This document shows positions 27,987 through 37,148 of a DNA stretch of 55,025 nt, piece after piece. The stretch's first letter is position 1, and each line of letters opens with the position of its first letter. This stretch comes from an uncultured Clostridia bacterium (GTDB lineage: Bacteria > Bacillota > Clostridia > TANB77 > CAG-508). Position numbers and translations under genes: made by a program. The notes under the pieces were generated by a model. It did no database searches. It was not told the origin of the DNA and was given only the letters and a program-made list of their open reading frames with translations. The stretch is taken from NCBI GenBank assembly GCA_946401865.1, contig CAMIVO010000006.1, positions 1 to 55,025 on the forward strand. The letters run 5' to 3'.

Positions 27987-29480
27987 CTATACATCTCTAA
28001 CAGTTAAGTCATGTGCAGATCCTTCTTGTATACTTAAGCTAGATACTGGTGTAAGAATTGCCTTTTCATGGAATTCTTCAATTGAAGCTGAACCACAATT
28101 TGACATTGTTGATTTTATTTTCTTTATTGTTACTGATAAATTATCTTTTAAAGAACCAGCATATGGAATATATGAGTCTACTCCTTCTACAAATGACATT
28201 TTTTCGTTTTTAGAACCTAAATCATATCTTTGCCAGCTTCTTGCTCTTTTTGAGCCTTCTCCCCAATATTCTTTAAAAAACTCATTATTAATTTTTACTT
28301 TTTGTGTTGGGCTTTCATCGAATCTTGCAAAATATCTTCCCATCATAACAAAGTCACATCCCATAGCTAATGCAAGTGTTACATGATGATCATGCACTAT
28401 TCCACCATCTGAACAAATTGGTATGTAAATTCCAGTTCTTTTTGCATATTCATCTCTTGCTTTTGCAACTTCTATACAGCTTGTTGCTTGTCCACGTCCT
28501 ATTCCTTTAGTTTCGCGTGTTATACAAATTGAGCCTCCACCAATTCCTATTTTTATAAAATCGGCTCCAGCGTCTGCTAAATAATCAAATGCTTCTTTAG
28601 ATACAACATTTCCTGCCCCTATTTTAACTTTTCCATTGTATTTATTATGTACCCATTCTATAACTTCTTTTTGCCATACAGAATATCCATCTGAAGAATC
28701 TAAACAAAGGATATCTGCTCCAGCTTCAACTAGTGCTGGTATTCTTTGTTCATAATCACGAGTATTTACACCTGCACCTACCATATAACGTTTTTCTTCA
28801 TCTAATAATGATAGAGGATTTTCCTTGTGTTGCTCATAATCTTTTCTAAATACTAGTGAATTAAGTTTTCCATTGTCATCAATTATAGGTAAACAATTTA
28901 TTTTCTTTTCCCAAATAATGTCATTTGCTTCTGATATTGTAAGTCCAGGTTTAGCTGAAATAATATTTTCTACCGGAGTCATAATTTCTTCAACTTTTTT
29001 ATCTAAGCTGTCTCTAGAAATTCTATAATCCTTACTTGTTATAATTCCTAAAAATCTACCATTTGGCGTGCCATCCTCTGTTACTGGGATAGTTGAATGA
29101 TCTGTTTCTTCTTTTATTTTTAAAATATCTGCTAATGTGTCTCCTGGTTTTAAATTCCATTTACTTCTAACGAAGCCTGATTTTGTTTCTTTAACATTTC
29201 TTACCATTTGTGCTTGGTCTTCTATTGTCTGAGACATATAAATGATTGCAATTCCACCTTCTCTTGCTAGCGCTACTCCCATTTCTTCGCCTGATACTGA
29301 TTGCATACAAGCTGACATAAATGGTACATTTAGGTACATTTCTGCCTCTTCTCCTACTTTATGTCTTACAAGTGGTGTTCTTAATGATATTTTGTCAGGT
29401 GTGCATTCTCTTGTTGTAAGTCTTGGTATTAATAAGTATTCGTTAAATGTTTTTGATTCTTCTGTTAAAAATGTTGCCAT
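27987..29480 (-). CDS. guaB: IMP dehydrogenase
   Basis: GuaB oxidises IMP to XMP with NAD+. 497 residues. The (beta/alpha)8 barrel is split by two CBS repeats (about 100-220; [33 protein letters not shown]). The catalytic loop is [20 protein letters not shown], with the active Cys in SIC; it differs from the common GPGSICTTR...GVG form and matches a second known IMPDH subtype. [17 protein letters not shown] and [12 protein letters not shown] follow. First gene of guaB-guaA with its own promoter. No purine riboswitch was recognised upstream. Confidence 0.95.
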   Translation of the reverse strand: MATFLTEESKTFNEYLLIPRLTTRECTPDKISLRTPLVRHKVGEEAEMYLNVPFMSACMQSVSGEEMGVALAREGGIAIIYMSQTIEDQAQMVRNVKETKSGFVRSKWNLKPGDTLADILKIKEETDHSTIPVTEDGTPNGRFLGIITSKDYRISRDSLDKKVEEIMTPVENIISAKPGLTISEANDIIWEKKINCLPIIDDNGKLNSLVFRKDYEQHKENPLSLLDEEKRYMVGAGVNTRDYEQRIPALVEAGADILCLDSSDGYSVWQKEVIEWVHNKYNGKVKIGAGNVVSKEAFDYLADAGADFIKIGIGGGSICITRETKGIGRGQATSCIEVAKARDEYAKRTGIYIPICSDGGIVHDHHVTLALAMGCDFVMMGRYFARFDESPTQKVKINNEFFKEYWGEGSKRARSWQRYDLGSKNEKMSFVEGVDSYIPYAGSLKDNLSVTIKKIKSTMSNCGSASIEEFHEKAILTPVSSLSIQEGSAHDLTVRDV

Positions 29481-29528
29481 ATTTAAATCCTCCTTTTATT
29501 TTTATATTTCCGAATATAATTATTCAAC

Positions 29529-29557
29529 ATTATACTACATTTTTCAATATTTTGCAA
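29529..29557 (-). promoter_or_regulatory. Housekeeping-type promoter of guaB-guaA
   Basis: On the minus strand TTGCAA, 17 bases, TATAAT, about 50 bases before the guaB start. Confidence 0.78.
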
Positions 29558-29596
29558 TATTTTAAAAGTCTTAATTCAAAAATTTTAATTATGAGA

Positions 29597-29640
29597 TAAA
29601 AAAATAAAAATTATCTATGATTAAGATAATTCTTATTTTT
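29597..29640 (-). terminator. Terminator after the 72-aa gene
   Basis: On the minus strand an AT-rich stem (AAAATAAGAATTATCT with AGATAATTTTTATTTT) ends in a T tract just beyond the stop at 29660. Confidence 0.7.
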
Positions 29641-29659
29641 CATTATATATATATTATAC

Positions 29660-29878
29660 CTAACGTTCTCCCAAATCTACAAACTTATCGTCTCCTTTTT
29701 TTCTTGGCTCTGAATTTGTATTTTTCTGGTATTCTGGCAAATCTATAAGTGTATTTACTATTGTAGTATAATCTAAACTTGTTTCTTTTTCAATTTCTGT
29801 ACATAAATCGGTATTGGTTGCATGAGGTTTTCTATCTCTCAAAAGTAAATATAATTCCCTTATTTCTTTTTCTGACAT
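29660..29878 (-). CDS. Small hypothetical protein
   Basis: 72 residues, charged, soluble, not recognised. The first part (SEKEIRELYLLLRDRKPHATNTDLCTEIEK in outline) could form a short helix-turn-helix-like bundle; the end is polar and disordered (EPRKKGDDKF). A GGAGGAAAAATAAATT site precedes the ATG and a terminator follows, so it is a stand-alone gene. No functional clue from neighbours. Confidence 0.55.
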   Translation of the reverse strand: MSEKEIRELYLLLRDRKPHATNTDLCTEIEKETSLDYTTIVNTLIDLPEYQKNTNSEPRKKGDDKFVDLGER

Positions 29879-30010
29879 AATTTATTTTTCCTCCAATCTT
29901 TTTTTATTATACCATATTAAAGCGCTTTTGGCAACAAAATTCACCATTTTTTGTATTTTTTTATTTAATATATTAGAATATCATTATTATCTTATTGAAT
30001 TTTAACCCTC

Positions 30011-30727
30011 TCACACTTTCTGCACTATTTTTTCAATTTCTTTTATAAATGCGTTTTTTATATCTCTTACCCTTCCAAAAACAATTACTGTGTCTCCCTC
30101 TTCAAGCATTGTTGTTGGTTTTATTTCTGATATAATTTGCTCTTTTCTTTTTATTACTAATAAAGATATATGATATTTTTGAGAAAGTTGCATTTCCTCA
30201 ATAGTTTTATTTTTCATTGATCTTTTTAATTTGGTAAGTTCAATTTCTGCAATTACTTTATTTCCAAATGTATCATAAATAAAAACAAAATTTTCTTTTT
30301 TTGTTTTTCTTTTATTTACAAGATCTATAACTATTTTATCTATTACACTTTTTCTTATATTTGTTTTATAAAACAAAATTAAAAAAATAATTATAAATAG
30401 TGTAAGACCAATACAAATTGGAATATCTTCTTTACTAGTATTAGCTGTTAATGAAAAAATACTTACAAATGTTGATACAATTGATATATTAAATATGTAA
30501 CTAAAAAACATAATTCTTCTAGTAAGTTTTCTTCTATTTTTGGTAATTAACATAGATTCACTTTCATTTGTTGTAAATCCAGTTCCTGTGAGTAAAGAAA
30601 CTACCTGGAATCGTGAGATATCTACATTTATTCCATTTATTCTATATAGTATTGTAAAAACCTCAATTAAAACTTGATATATAATTACTAGCATATCAAA
30701 TATTATTAATAAAGTTATAAGATTCAT
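30011..30727 (-). CDS. Membrane protein with TrkA-C (RCK_C) domain
   Basis: 238 residues. Membrane helices are near 2-28, 68-88 and 96-118. The C-terminal half, about 150-235, is an RCK_C/TrkA-C ligand-binding domain: HISLLVIKRKEQIISEIKPTTMLEEGD in outline, ending DTVIVFGRVRDIKNAF. Such domains gate K+ or other ion transport by binding nucleotides such as c-di-AMP. No pore-forming partner is encoded nearby, so its role is inferred only from the domain. The stop of the HAD gene lies five bases upstream of its start, implying co-transcription. Confidence 0.78.
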   Translation of the reverse strand: MNLITLLIIFDMLVIIYQVLIEVFTILYRINGINVDISRFQVVSLLTGTGFTTNESESMLITKNRRKLTRRIMFFSYIFNISIVSTFVSIFSLTANTSKEDIPICIGLTLFIIIFLILFYKTNIRKSVIDKIVIDLVNKRKTKKENFVFIYDTFGNKVIAEIELTKLKRSMKNKTIEEMQLSQKYHISLLVIKRKEQIISEIKPTTMLEEGDTVIVFGRVRDIKNAFIKEIEKIVQKV

Positions 30728-30732
30728 ATTTT

Positions 30733-31512
30733 TTATTCCCCTCTCTTAGTAATTAGCTCTTTCAAAAAATTTGCTACACCATCATTTACATTTGTATCAG
30801 TTATATAGTTTGCTATTGATTTTAGCTGTTCTTCTGCATTTCCCATTGCTACACCTGTTCCGGCATTTTTTATCATTTCTAAATCATTTATATCATCTCC
30901 AAATGCAATTACATTTTCTTTACTTATTCCAAATTTGTCAATAATGCTATTTATTGCAACCCATTTTGATGATTCTGCATTCATAATCTGACAAAGTGTC
31001 TTTTTATCTGTAATTACGCCTTTTACTGTTTGAGGAAATAATTTTAATATTTTTTCATCAATTGGATTTTCCGAACATATTATCACTTTATATGCACTTT
31101 TATATTCCATCTTTCTTAAATCTTTTATTTCATTTTTTGCATTTCCAAAAAATGGAGTAGTATCAAAATTGGAATATAAAGTATCATTAACTTCAATAGA
31201 TAATTGGTTATATCCATAGCTTTCACATATATCTAAAATTTTAAGAACATCATTTTTTTCTATTTGCTTTTCATAAATAACCTCTAAATTATTTGAAGCT
31301 ACAATAGCTGCACCATTATAACAAATAATTGGGTTGTTTCTTAAAGACTCCGGCACATATTTATAGGCATCTCTTGGTGGTCTTGCTGTTGCAAAAAGTA
31401 TTGTATCTCCTCTATTTCTCACATCTAATAAAGTATTTATTGTATTTTCTGATACTGTTTTGTCATCTCTTAAAGTCGTTCCATCCAAATCTAAAACTAT
31501 TAATTTTTTCAT
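30733..31512 (-). CDS. HAD-IIB (Cof-type) phosphatase
   Basis: 259 residues with the HAD nucleophile motif VLDLDGTTLRDDKT, motif II in ILFATARPPRDA, the C2-type cap, and motifs III/IV in KENVIAFGDDINDLEMIKNAG and GVAMGNA. Cof-type enzymes hydrolyse sugar phosphates, flavin or pyridoxal phosphates; the substrate cannot be read from sequence. Confidence 0.9.
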   Translation of the reverse strand: MKKLIVLDLDGTTLRDDKTVSENTINTLLDVRNRGDTILFATARPPRDAYKYVPESLRNNPIICYNGAAIVASNNLEVIYEKQIEKNDVLKILDICESYGYNQLSIEVNDTLYSNFDTTPFFGNAKNEIKDLRKMEYKSAYKVIICSENPIDEKILKLFPQTVKGVITDKKTLCQIMNAESSKWVAINSIIDKFGISKENVIAFGDDINDLEMIKNAGTGVAMGNAEEQLKSIANYITDTNVNDGVANFLKELITKRGE

Positions 31513-31607
31513 AAAAGCAATTTTCTCCTATTTACGACTATATATCATAAAATTATATTTTATATTTTAGCAAAAACTCAATTTTTAATCAATAATGAAA
31601 GCCATAT

Positions 31608-31709
31608 TCATTTACCAATTACTTTTAAATCTTTTACTATATCATTTTCATCTATGTCAAAAATCATTTCTGTTGAACATACTCCATTTGGTTTATATCT
31701 ATATTCCAT
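31608..31709 (-). pseudogene. Truncated TSCPD-domain protein remnant
   Basis: A 33-codon frame (MEYRYKPNGVCSTEMIFDID, then ENDIVKDLKVIGK and stop) matches the N-terminal third of TSCPD-domain proteins (TIGR03905 type, usually about 80 residues). The Cys-containing second half (expected around a GCNGN-type motif) is missing. AAAAGG lies upstream, so it may still be translated. No CGG is involved, so this is ordinary truncation, not the recoding seen elsewhere. Confidence 0.5.
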
Positions 31710-31727
31710 CTTTTATACCTTTTCTTA

Positions 31728-32192
31728 CTAAATATATTTTTTTTCTTCTAAATATTTTATAAAACAATTACATCCTTCTAAAATATCGTTATAAGTTATT
31801 TCAAAATTCCCTGTATACCATGGATCTGCGATATCTCTTGGACTATCAGAATAATCAAGTAATTTGCTTATTTTATTATCTACATCTTCCCCAACTATTC
31901 TTTTAATATTTCTAATATTTGAATCATCCATACCGATTATAAAATTATAGCTATTATAATCTTCTGATGTTATTCTTGTTGCTTTTCTTTTGCTAAAAGG
32001 GATATTCTTATGAAGCAGCTTATCTTTTGCGCCATAATGAATATCGTTTCCTATTTCTTCATAACTTGTTGCTGCAGATTTTATTTCAAATTTATCACCT
32101 AATCCTTTTTTGTTTATTATGTCTTTAAATATAAATTCAGCCATTGGAGAACGACATATATTTCCTAAACATACAAATAAAACTCTTATCAT
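31728..32192 (-). CDS. Low-molecular-weight protein-tyrosine phosphatase
   Basis: 154 residues. The N-terminal P-loop VCLGNICRSPMAE is the C(X)5RS signature with catalytic Cys and Arg; the general-acid Asp lies in DPWYTGNF. It may reset protein-Tyr or protein-Arg phosphorylation. It precedes the truncated TSCPD remnant on the same strand. Confidence 0.93.
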   Translation of the reverse strand: MIRVLFVCLGNICRSPMAEFIFKDIINKKGLGDKFEIKSAATSYEEIGNDIHYGAKDKLLHKNIPFSKRKATRITSEDYNSYNFIIGMDDSNIRNIKRIVGEDVDNKISKLLDYSDSPRDIADPWYTGNFEITYNDILEGCNCFIKYLEEKKYI

Positions 32193-32232
32193 ACTACCAC
32201 CTAAATATATTTTTTATTATTTCATAATATTG

Positions 32233-32307
32233 TTATTCTTCATTAACATCAATTAATGAAAATATTATTTTGTTATTTAGTTTATTTTTTATTATTTTCA
32301 TTGGCAT
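32233..32307 (-). CDS. Possible 24-residue peptide
   Basis: A short frame (MPMKIIKNKLNNKIIFSLID plus four residues) begins after a clear AAAGGAGTATGCC ribosome site. It lies just after the stop of the helix-turn-helix array gene. Basic N-terminus, hydrophobic middle. No family is recognised; the ribosome site is the only support. Confidence 0.3.
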   Translation of the reverse strand: MPMKIIKNKLNNKIIFSLIDVNEE

Positions 32308-32328
32308 ACTCCTTTACTTCTTTATTTA

Positions 32329-34113
32329 TTATTTTATTGAAGGTTCATCATTGCCATCATCTTGTATTTGTTGTTTTGTGTGTTTCGTTGCGTTATAAAA
32401 ATAGCTAATAAAATCTTTAATTGCATTATTATATTCTGTGTCACTATAGAAACGTAAAAGCTTATTTAAATATGCTTTTGTTTTTTTGGAAGGAACTTGT
32501 TCAATATATAGAAAAATTACAAATTTCAAATTGTTTTTGTTTAAAAATGCTTCATCCATAAGTATAACTCTTCCAAATTTTTCAGCTTCTTCCTCAGAAA
32601 ATGCTCTTCCATAATCTTTTTCTTCTATGCAAGTTTCAAAAAATTTTTGTACTTTTTTTACTCCTATGCCACGTTTTATATAACTGTCTAAAGCTTTCTT
32701 TCCATCTTCGAAGTTTTTATCTCTTTTTTCTCTCCATTCTTCTAGTTTTTCCTTACCTATTTTATATTTTGCATTTATTCTATACCACTTAGCTCTTGCA
32801 TACTTATACGTAATTTGCTCTAGATTTGCTATTTCTTCAAATGTTAATCCTTTTTTTAAAAGTCTAATATATTCAGCATCATGTTCTTTTCGACTTGCGT
32901 CTGACAACTGTCGTATTCTTTTACTGTTTCTATTTTTAAATATTTTTTTTCTTATTAGTCCTTTTTCAATTAAATTATTTTTTATATTTCTTGTAATAGG
33001 TTCCGTTAGATAACCATCTTCGTCTGAGGCAATTATTTCTTTTACAGTTAATCCTTGTTGCATTCCTCTTAAAACTAGCATTTCATACTTCCTATTACTC
33101 TCAACTTGAGCGGCCTTTATTTCTTCCTCTGTTATTTTTCCTTCTTCTTTTAACTCAGTTACAATTCTTTTGCAACTTGCAACATTTAAATATCTTTTTA
33201 AATTAATAATTGAAGATTGACTATATCCTCGCTTCAGTAAAGCTAAAATTTCTCTCTTATCTCTTATTTTTAATGCATTTCTAGCTTCTTTAATATCCTT
33301 CCTTCCAAATACCCCCGTAATATGTAACACTTCTACAATTGCCATACATTTTTTATGTGAAATTCCTAACTTTTTTTCAATATAATTATATTGATACCCT
33401 TTTCGAAGTTCGTTGTAAACATCTTTCTCAATACTTTGTAAATTATTTAATGCTTCAGGATTATGTATAAAAGTTTTAGTCTTTCTAATCTTTTTTTCCC
33501 TGATTTTGTCGAGGTTATTAGTTGCTACATAACTCACTATAGCCTTCGAGACATTAACTTCTCTAGCTATTTCTTTTCTTGTCATATTTCCTTGACTTAG
33601 TAATTTTCTTATTTCAGCTTCTTTTCTCTTTCTTTCAATTGCATTCAAGGAACGCTGTGTTACTATTTCTTCTTTTAAAATTAATCCTTTTTCTATTAAC
33701 CATTTTTCATCACAACGTATTGTAGTTCTTGGAATACCGAGTTCTCTAATTATCTCAACTCGAGTCTTTCCATCTCTATATTTTTGAAGTACTATATTTC
33801 TTCGTCTTTCAATCTCTTGATTTAGTTTATCTTTACTTTTTTTCTTAGAAGCTCTTTTCTTTTCTTCTCTATTTTTTTCAAGTGCCTCTACTTTTTTCTC
33901 ATCTATTTCTTTTTGTGTTATAAGACCTTCCTTAATAAGACTGTTTTTTAAATTAGAAATATATTGAGCAGAAACACCTATTTTTCTTGCAATTTCTCTT
34001 TGCCCGATGCCTTTTCTTAACATTTCTAAAGTTTTTTCCCTAAAGATTTGTTTATCTTCTTTTGTAAAACGAATGCTATTGTTCATTTTTCTTAATTGAG
34101 TAAGTATACTCAA
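32329..34113 (-). CDS. Tandem helix-turn-helix array protein
   Basis: 594 residues, strongly basic, no membrane segment. At least seven degenerate units of about 60-70 residues each hold a helix-turn-helix: QREIARKIGVSAQYISNLK (about 38-56), RVEIIRELGIPRTTIR, RKEIAREVNVSKAIVSYV, NYIEKKLGISHKKCMAIV, then SQSSIINLKRYLNVASCK, LTVKEIIASDEDGYLTEPIT and LTFEEIANLEQITYKYARAK. Each unit ends with a phrase like LIEKGLI...KEEI. The last about 110 residues lack the motif. The layout suggests a protein following DNA over a long stretch, or an extended transcription factor; function is unknown. It starts with an upstream GGGGGATTTG site and is flanked by large AT-rich gaps. Confidence 0.75.
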   Translation of the reverse strand: MSILTQLRKMNNSIRFTKEDKQIFREKTLEMLRKGIGQREIARKIGVSAQYISNLKNSLIKEGLITQKEIDEKKVEALEKNREEKKRASKKKSKDKLNQEIERRRNIVLQKYRDGKTRVEIIRELGIPRTTIRCDEKWLIEKGLILKEEIVTQRSLNAIERKRKEAEIRKLLSQGNMTRKEIAREVNVSKAIVSYVATNNLDKIREKKIRKTKTFIHNPEALNNLQSIEKDVYNELRKGYQYNYIEKKLGISHKKCMAIVEVLHITGVFGRKDIKEARNALKIRDKREILALLKRGYSQSSIINLKRYLNVASCKRIVTELKEEGKITEEEIKAAQVESNRKYEMLVLRGMQQGLTVKEIIASDEDGYLTEPITRNIKNNLIEKGLIRKKIFKNRNSKRIRQLSDASRKEHDAEYIRLLKKGLTFEEIANLEQITYKYARAKWYRINAKYKIGKEKLEEWREKRDKNFEDGKKALDSYIKRGIGVKKVQKFFETCIEEKDYGRAFSEEEAEKFGRVILMDEAFLNKNNLKFVIFLYIEQVPSKKTKAYLNKLLRFYSDTEYNNAIKDFISYFYNATKHTKQQIQDDGNDEPSIK

Positions 34114-34262
34114 ATCCCCCTTTACTAATCTGTATTTGCATTATAACACTTTTTAAAGAAAAAGTCTATTTAGTTTGTTTTTTAAACTTTTTCACTAACT
34201 TGTTACAATCTCATTAAATTTTAATCAAATTTCATTAAATTTTTACCCAATTTTCTTGATAA

Positions 34263-34421
34263 ATGTATTTCTTTTATCTCCCTGTTTGTCCCGTTGAGGC
34301 TAATTTATTACTTTATGGAATGATGATAGGATGGGATGAACATAATATGAATTCTATATTAAAATTCCTTGGCGTAGATTCTGGTTTTGGAAATAATAAT
34401 AATTACTCACTTACACAATGA
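34263..34421 (+). CDS. Possible 52-residue ORF or gene remnant
   Basis: In the 394-base gap between the HTH-array gene and the deaminase gene an ATG opens MYFFYLPVCPVEANLLLYGM, then MIGWDEHNMNSILKFLGVDS and an Asn-rich tail. There is no convincing ribosome site. The composition looks like coding sequence, so it may be the tail of a lost gene. The rest of the gap holds only AT-rich sequence and a terminator. Confidence 0.3.
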   Translation: MYFFYLPVCPVEANLLLYGMMIGWDEHNMNSILKFLGVDSGFGNNNNYSLTQ

Positions 34422-34463
34422 CCATGCTGGATCTTTAAGCCAATTCATTTTTTTATATACCAT

Positions 34464-34508
34464 AAAAAAATACGAAGAAAAATTTCATAATTCTCTTCGT
34501 ATTTTTTT
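34464..34508 (-). terminator. Intrinsic terminator of the deaminase-SLOG gene
   Basis: On the minus strand AAAAAAATACGAAG pairs with CTTCGTATTTTTTT, beginning at the stop codon and ending in a T tract. Confidence 0.85.
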
Positions 34509-37002
34509 ACCCCTTTATCTCAGGATTATCTTCTAAAACTTCTTCTGCTAAATTTATATTTTTATTAAATACTTTAACATATCCATCTAAAGAATTTGCT
34601 TTTTCTTTTAGCACATCTACATCTGCATTTACATATATTTTAGCTTTTCCTTTTCCGTTTTTTGCTTCTTGAATTAAATTTGATACAGGTGAATTTCCGT
34701 CAAATGCAACAACTACTGAATTTCTTCTTTCAAAAATTTCATAATTAAAGCTTTTATAAATTCCAAGTTCAGATGGATCAGGACATACATAAATTCCCTT
34801 TAATCCACTAGTATTTTCAATATTTTCTCTAACATCTTCTGAAACATATTTTGGAACAACAGCTGTAACATTGAAGTTTTTATTAAGTTCTTTAGAAATG
34901 TCTAATACTGCTCTTTCATATCCTTGCATTTTATGTCCTATAACAATATAAGTATTCTTATCATCCACCTTTTCTAAGAATTCTTTTAAAGCTTTTTTAG
35001 TGTCTTCGTTTGTTAAAGTAATTCTTCCTTTAGCATTAAAACTTCCTCCTGCAATAATTATAGGTGTTTTGTTTGTAGGTAAATCTACAATTTTATTTTC
35101 AAATACTTTATAAGAATTTAATATACTGTTATCTGGTATATTATCTTTATCTAAATCAATATTTGCAAGTTCTTTTTCTTCTTCTTCCATTAAAGCTTGT
35201 TCTATGCTTCTACCATTTAAGAATTCTTCAAACTTTTTAGATTTTTCCTCAAAATATTTATTTCTTCTAGCCATTATTTCTTCTTCTACTTCTCTCATTT
35301 TAGCAAAATCATCATCAGTTATTCCAAGTAAATTTCTTAAAGCAATTTGTTCATCTATTGTATCGATTCCATAAAATCCACATCCATCAGTTCCTTGAAC
35401 ACATTTTATACCATCTTCTAAATATTTCTTCATTGGGTGATTACTTAAATTAGTTAAATTATTTAGTCTTACATTTGAAGATAATTGGAATTCTAATACT
35501 ACATCTAAGTCTTTCATTTTTCTGATTATTCTTTTTCCAGCTTTAGAATCTAAATCAGGTACATATAATCCATGACCTAATCTTACTTGTGGAGCTTTTT
35601 TTCCATTTGGAACACATAGTTTTACACAATCTAAGGCTTTTTCTATATTATCTTTAAAGCTATCTGTTTCTCCTGCATGTAATCTTATAGTAAACTCTGG
35701 GTCTTCATTTATTGCATAATCTACTATTTCTTCTATTATATCGGAAAAGTCTGTAACATTATTTATTTCTTCCCCAATTAAATCCATTCCAACAACATAA
35801 GGACTTTTGGCTAGTGTTTTTATTATAGTTGGACATTCCAATAATTGTTGTTTTGTATATAAAGTTCTACTTGCAGCTGCTAAAAATCTGATTTTAACAC
35901 CAGTCTCTTTTTCAACTTTTGGCATTAAAGTATGCATATCTACTATGTTTGAAATTCCAGCTGGTCCTTTTTTAGGAAGTGTTGAATTTGCAACTTCAAC
36001 ATATTTAATTCCTTGTTTTTGATATTCTCTTGCAATCCATAAAAGCTTATCTTGGAAAAATGTATTGTTTTCGTATCCGCTTCCTGTTTCTTTATCTTTT
36101 AACATTTGAATTAAGCCATTACGTACATCTTCATCTTCTAATTGATTAACTTTTTTAGCATCTATGTCTATAAGCTCGTTTTCTGGAACTCTATTTCCTC
36201 TTATAATTGCATATCTATATAAAATAGTTTTTTCAAGGTTTGTAAAAACCGCTTGACCGTCTTTTAATAATACTAAACTATTTCTAATTCTATTAATATT
36301 TTTTTCTGCTTTTTCAATGTTATTTAAAACTAAATCTGCTAAATTTATAAACACATTATCATCTATTTTACGTGTTAACTCTTTTTCAGTTAAGTCTAAA
36401 TTTTTGTATTCTTTTTCTACTGCCTTTCTTTTTTTACTTAGTTCTTTTTCTTGTTTTTCTGTAAGTTCAATTCCTAACTTTTTAATATAATATAATGAAT
36501 AACCAATTTGATGTTTTATTCCAAGTGCTATTAACAAATCTGGTTGTAATATTTGATTAATATGTGTATGAAGATCTGTTCTAAATTTAGATTGTTTTAA
36601 AATATATGATTTAATTATAGTTTTTTCTACTGGAAGTCTGTAATCCTTTGTTTGGGCCATAAATAATTTGATAATAGCTGGAATCTTTGCTTTTCTTTCT
36701 ATTCTTCCATCTGGATATATATTTGCAACTTTAATTCCACCAAGTCTAAAAACATAAACTTCCTCGCCATTATCATTAATTAAAGCTTTTAAATTACCTT
36801 GTATAATTTTCATACCACTACCACTATATGAAATTTCCGCATTTGCAAGCTTCGCTAAATTTGTTATTAAATTTCCTGTATGGTGATTTGGAGTTCTTAT
36901 GACATAGATTAATTCATCTGGATTTTCTGACCTAAATAATTTTACAACAATATCTTTTTCCTTATCTAAATAAAATTTTGTAAAAAAATCTTCTGGTTTC
37001 AT
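34507..37002 (-). CDS. Adenosine/AMP deaminase-like enzyme fused to a SLOG-like domain
   Basis: 831 residues. The N-terminal about 135 residues are of unknown fold. From about 140 an adenosine-deaminase-type amidohydrolase barrel runs to about 610: metal His pair in RTDLHTHINQIL, the Glu and His of RLHAGETDSF, LGHGLYVP and the Asp-containing CVQGTDGCGFYG. A long helical insertion (about 170-330) separates the first motif from the rest. The C-terminal about 655-825 (PIIIAGGSFNAKGRITLTNE, TYIVIGHKMQGYERAV, VVVAFDGNSPVSNLIQEA) looks like a SLOG/Rossmann nucleotide-binding domain. Predicted to deaminate an adenine nucleotide or nucleoside with SLOG as sensor or second enzyme; the fusion is unusual. 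Confidence 0.8.
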   Translation of the reverse strand: MKPEDFFTKFYLDKEKDIVVKLFRSENPDELIYVIRTPNHHTGNLITNLAKLANAEISYSGSGMKIIQGNLKALINDNGEEVYVFRLGGIKVANIYPDGRIERKAKIPAIIKLFMAQTKDYRLPVEKTIIKSYILKQSKFRTDLHTHINQILQPDLLIALGIKHQIGYSLYYIKKLGIELTEKQEKELSKKRKAVEKEYKNLDLTEKELTRKIDDNVFINLADLVLNNIEKAEKNINRIRNSLVLLKDGQAVFTNLEKTILYRYAIIRGNRVPENELIDIDAKKVNQLEDEDVRNGLIQMLKDKETGSGYENNTFFQDKLLWIAREYQKQGIKYVEVANSTLPKKGPAGISNIVDMHTLMPKVEKETGVKIRFLAAASRTLYTKQQLLECPTIIKTLAKSPYVVGMDLIGEEINNVTDFSDIIEEIVDYAINEDPEFTIRLHAGETDSFKDNIEKALDCVKLCVPNGKKAPQVRLGHGLYVPDLDSKAGKRIIRKMKDLDVVLEFQLSSNVRLNNLTNLSNHPMKKYLEDGIKCVQGTDGCGFYGIDTIDEQIALRNLLGITDDDFAKMREVEEEIMARRNKYFEEKSKKFEEFLNGRSIEQALMEEEEKELANIDLDKDNIPDNSILNSYKVFENKIVDLPTNKTPIIIAGGSFNAKGRITLTNEDTKKALKEFLEKVDDKNTYIVIGHKMQGYERAVLDISKELNKNFNVTAVVPKYVSEDVRENIENTSGLKGIYVCPDPSELGIYKSFNYEIFERRNSVVVAFDGNSPVSNLIQEAKNGKGKAKIYVNADVDVLKEKANSLDGYVKVFNKNINLAEEVLEDNPEIKG

Positions 37003-37020
37003 ATATCCCCCTTTTTTCAG

Positions 37021-37067
37021 AAATACCAGGTATTTTTGATATATTAGTCATTAATACCTGGTTATTT
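37021..37067 (-). terminator. Hairpin between the PrsW-like gene and the deaminase gene
   Basis: AATACCAGGTATT pairs with AATACCTGGTATT across a 16-base loop. It lies after the PrsW-like gene stop and before the ribosome site of the deaminase gene, so it may be a terminator or a leader element. Confidence 0.55.
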
Positions 37068-37148
37068 TATTTATTATTTACATCTCACTTTATGTTAATT
37101 CAAAATTATATCATATTTTTTTTGATTTTTCAATAGTTTTATGTAAAG

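Noticed and set aside
29481..29600. Purine riboswitch upstream of guaB
   Set aside because: The short leader lacks the three-way-junction sequence pattern; only a promoter is evident.
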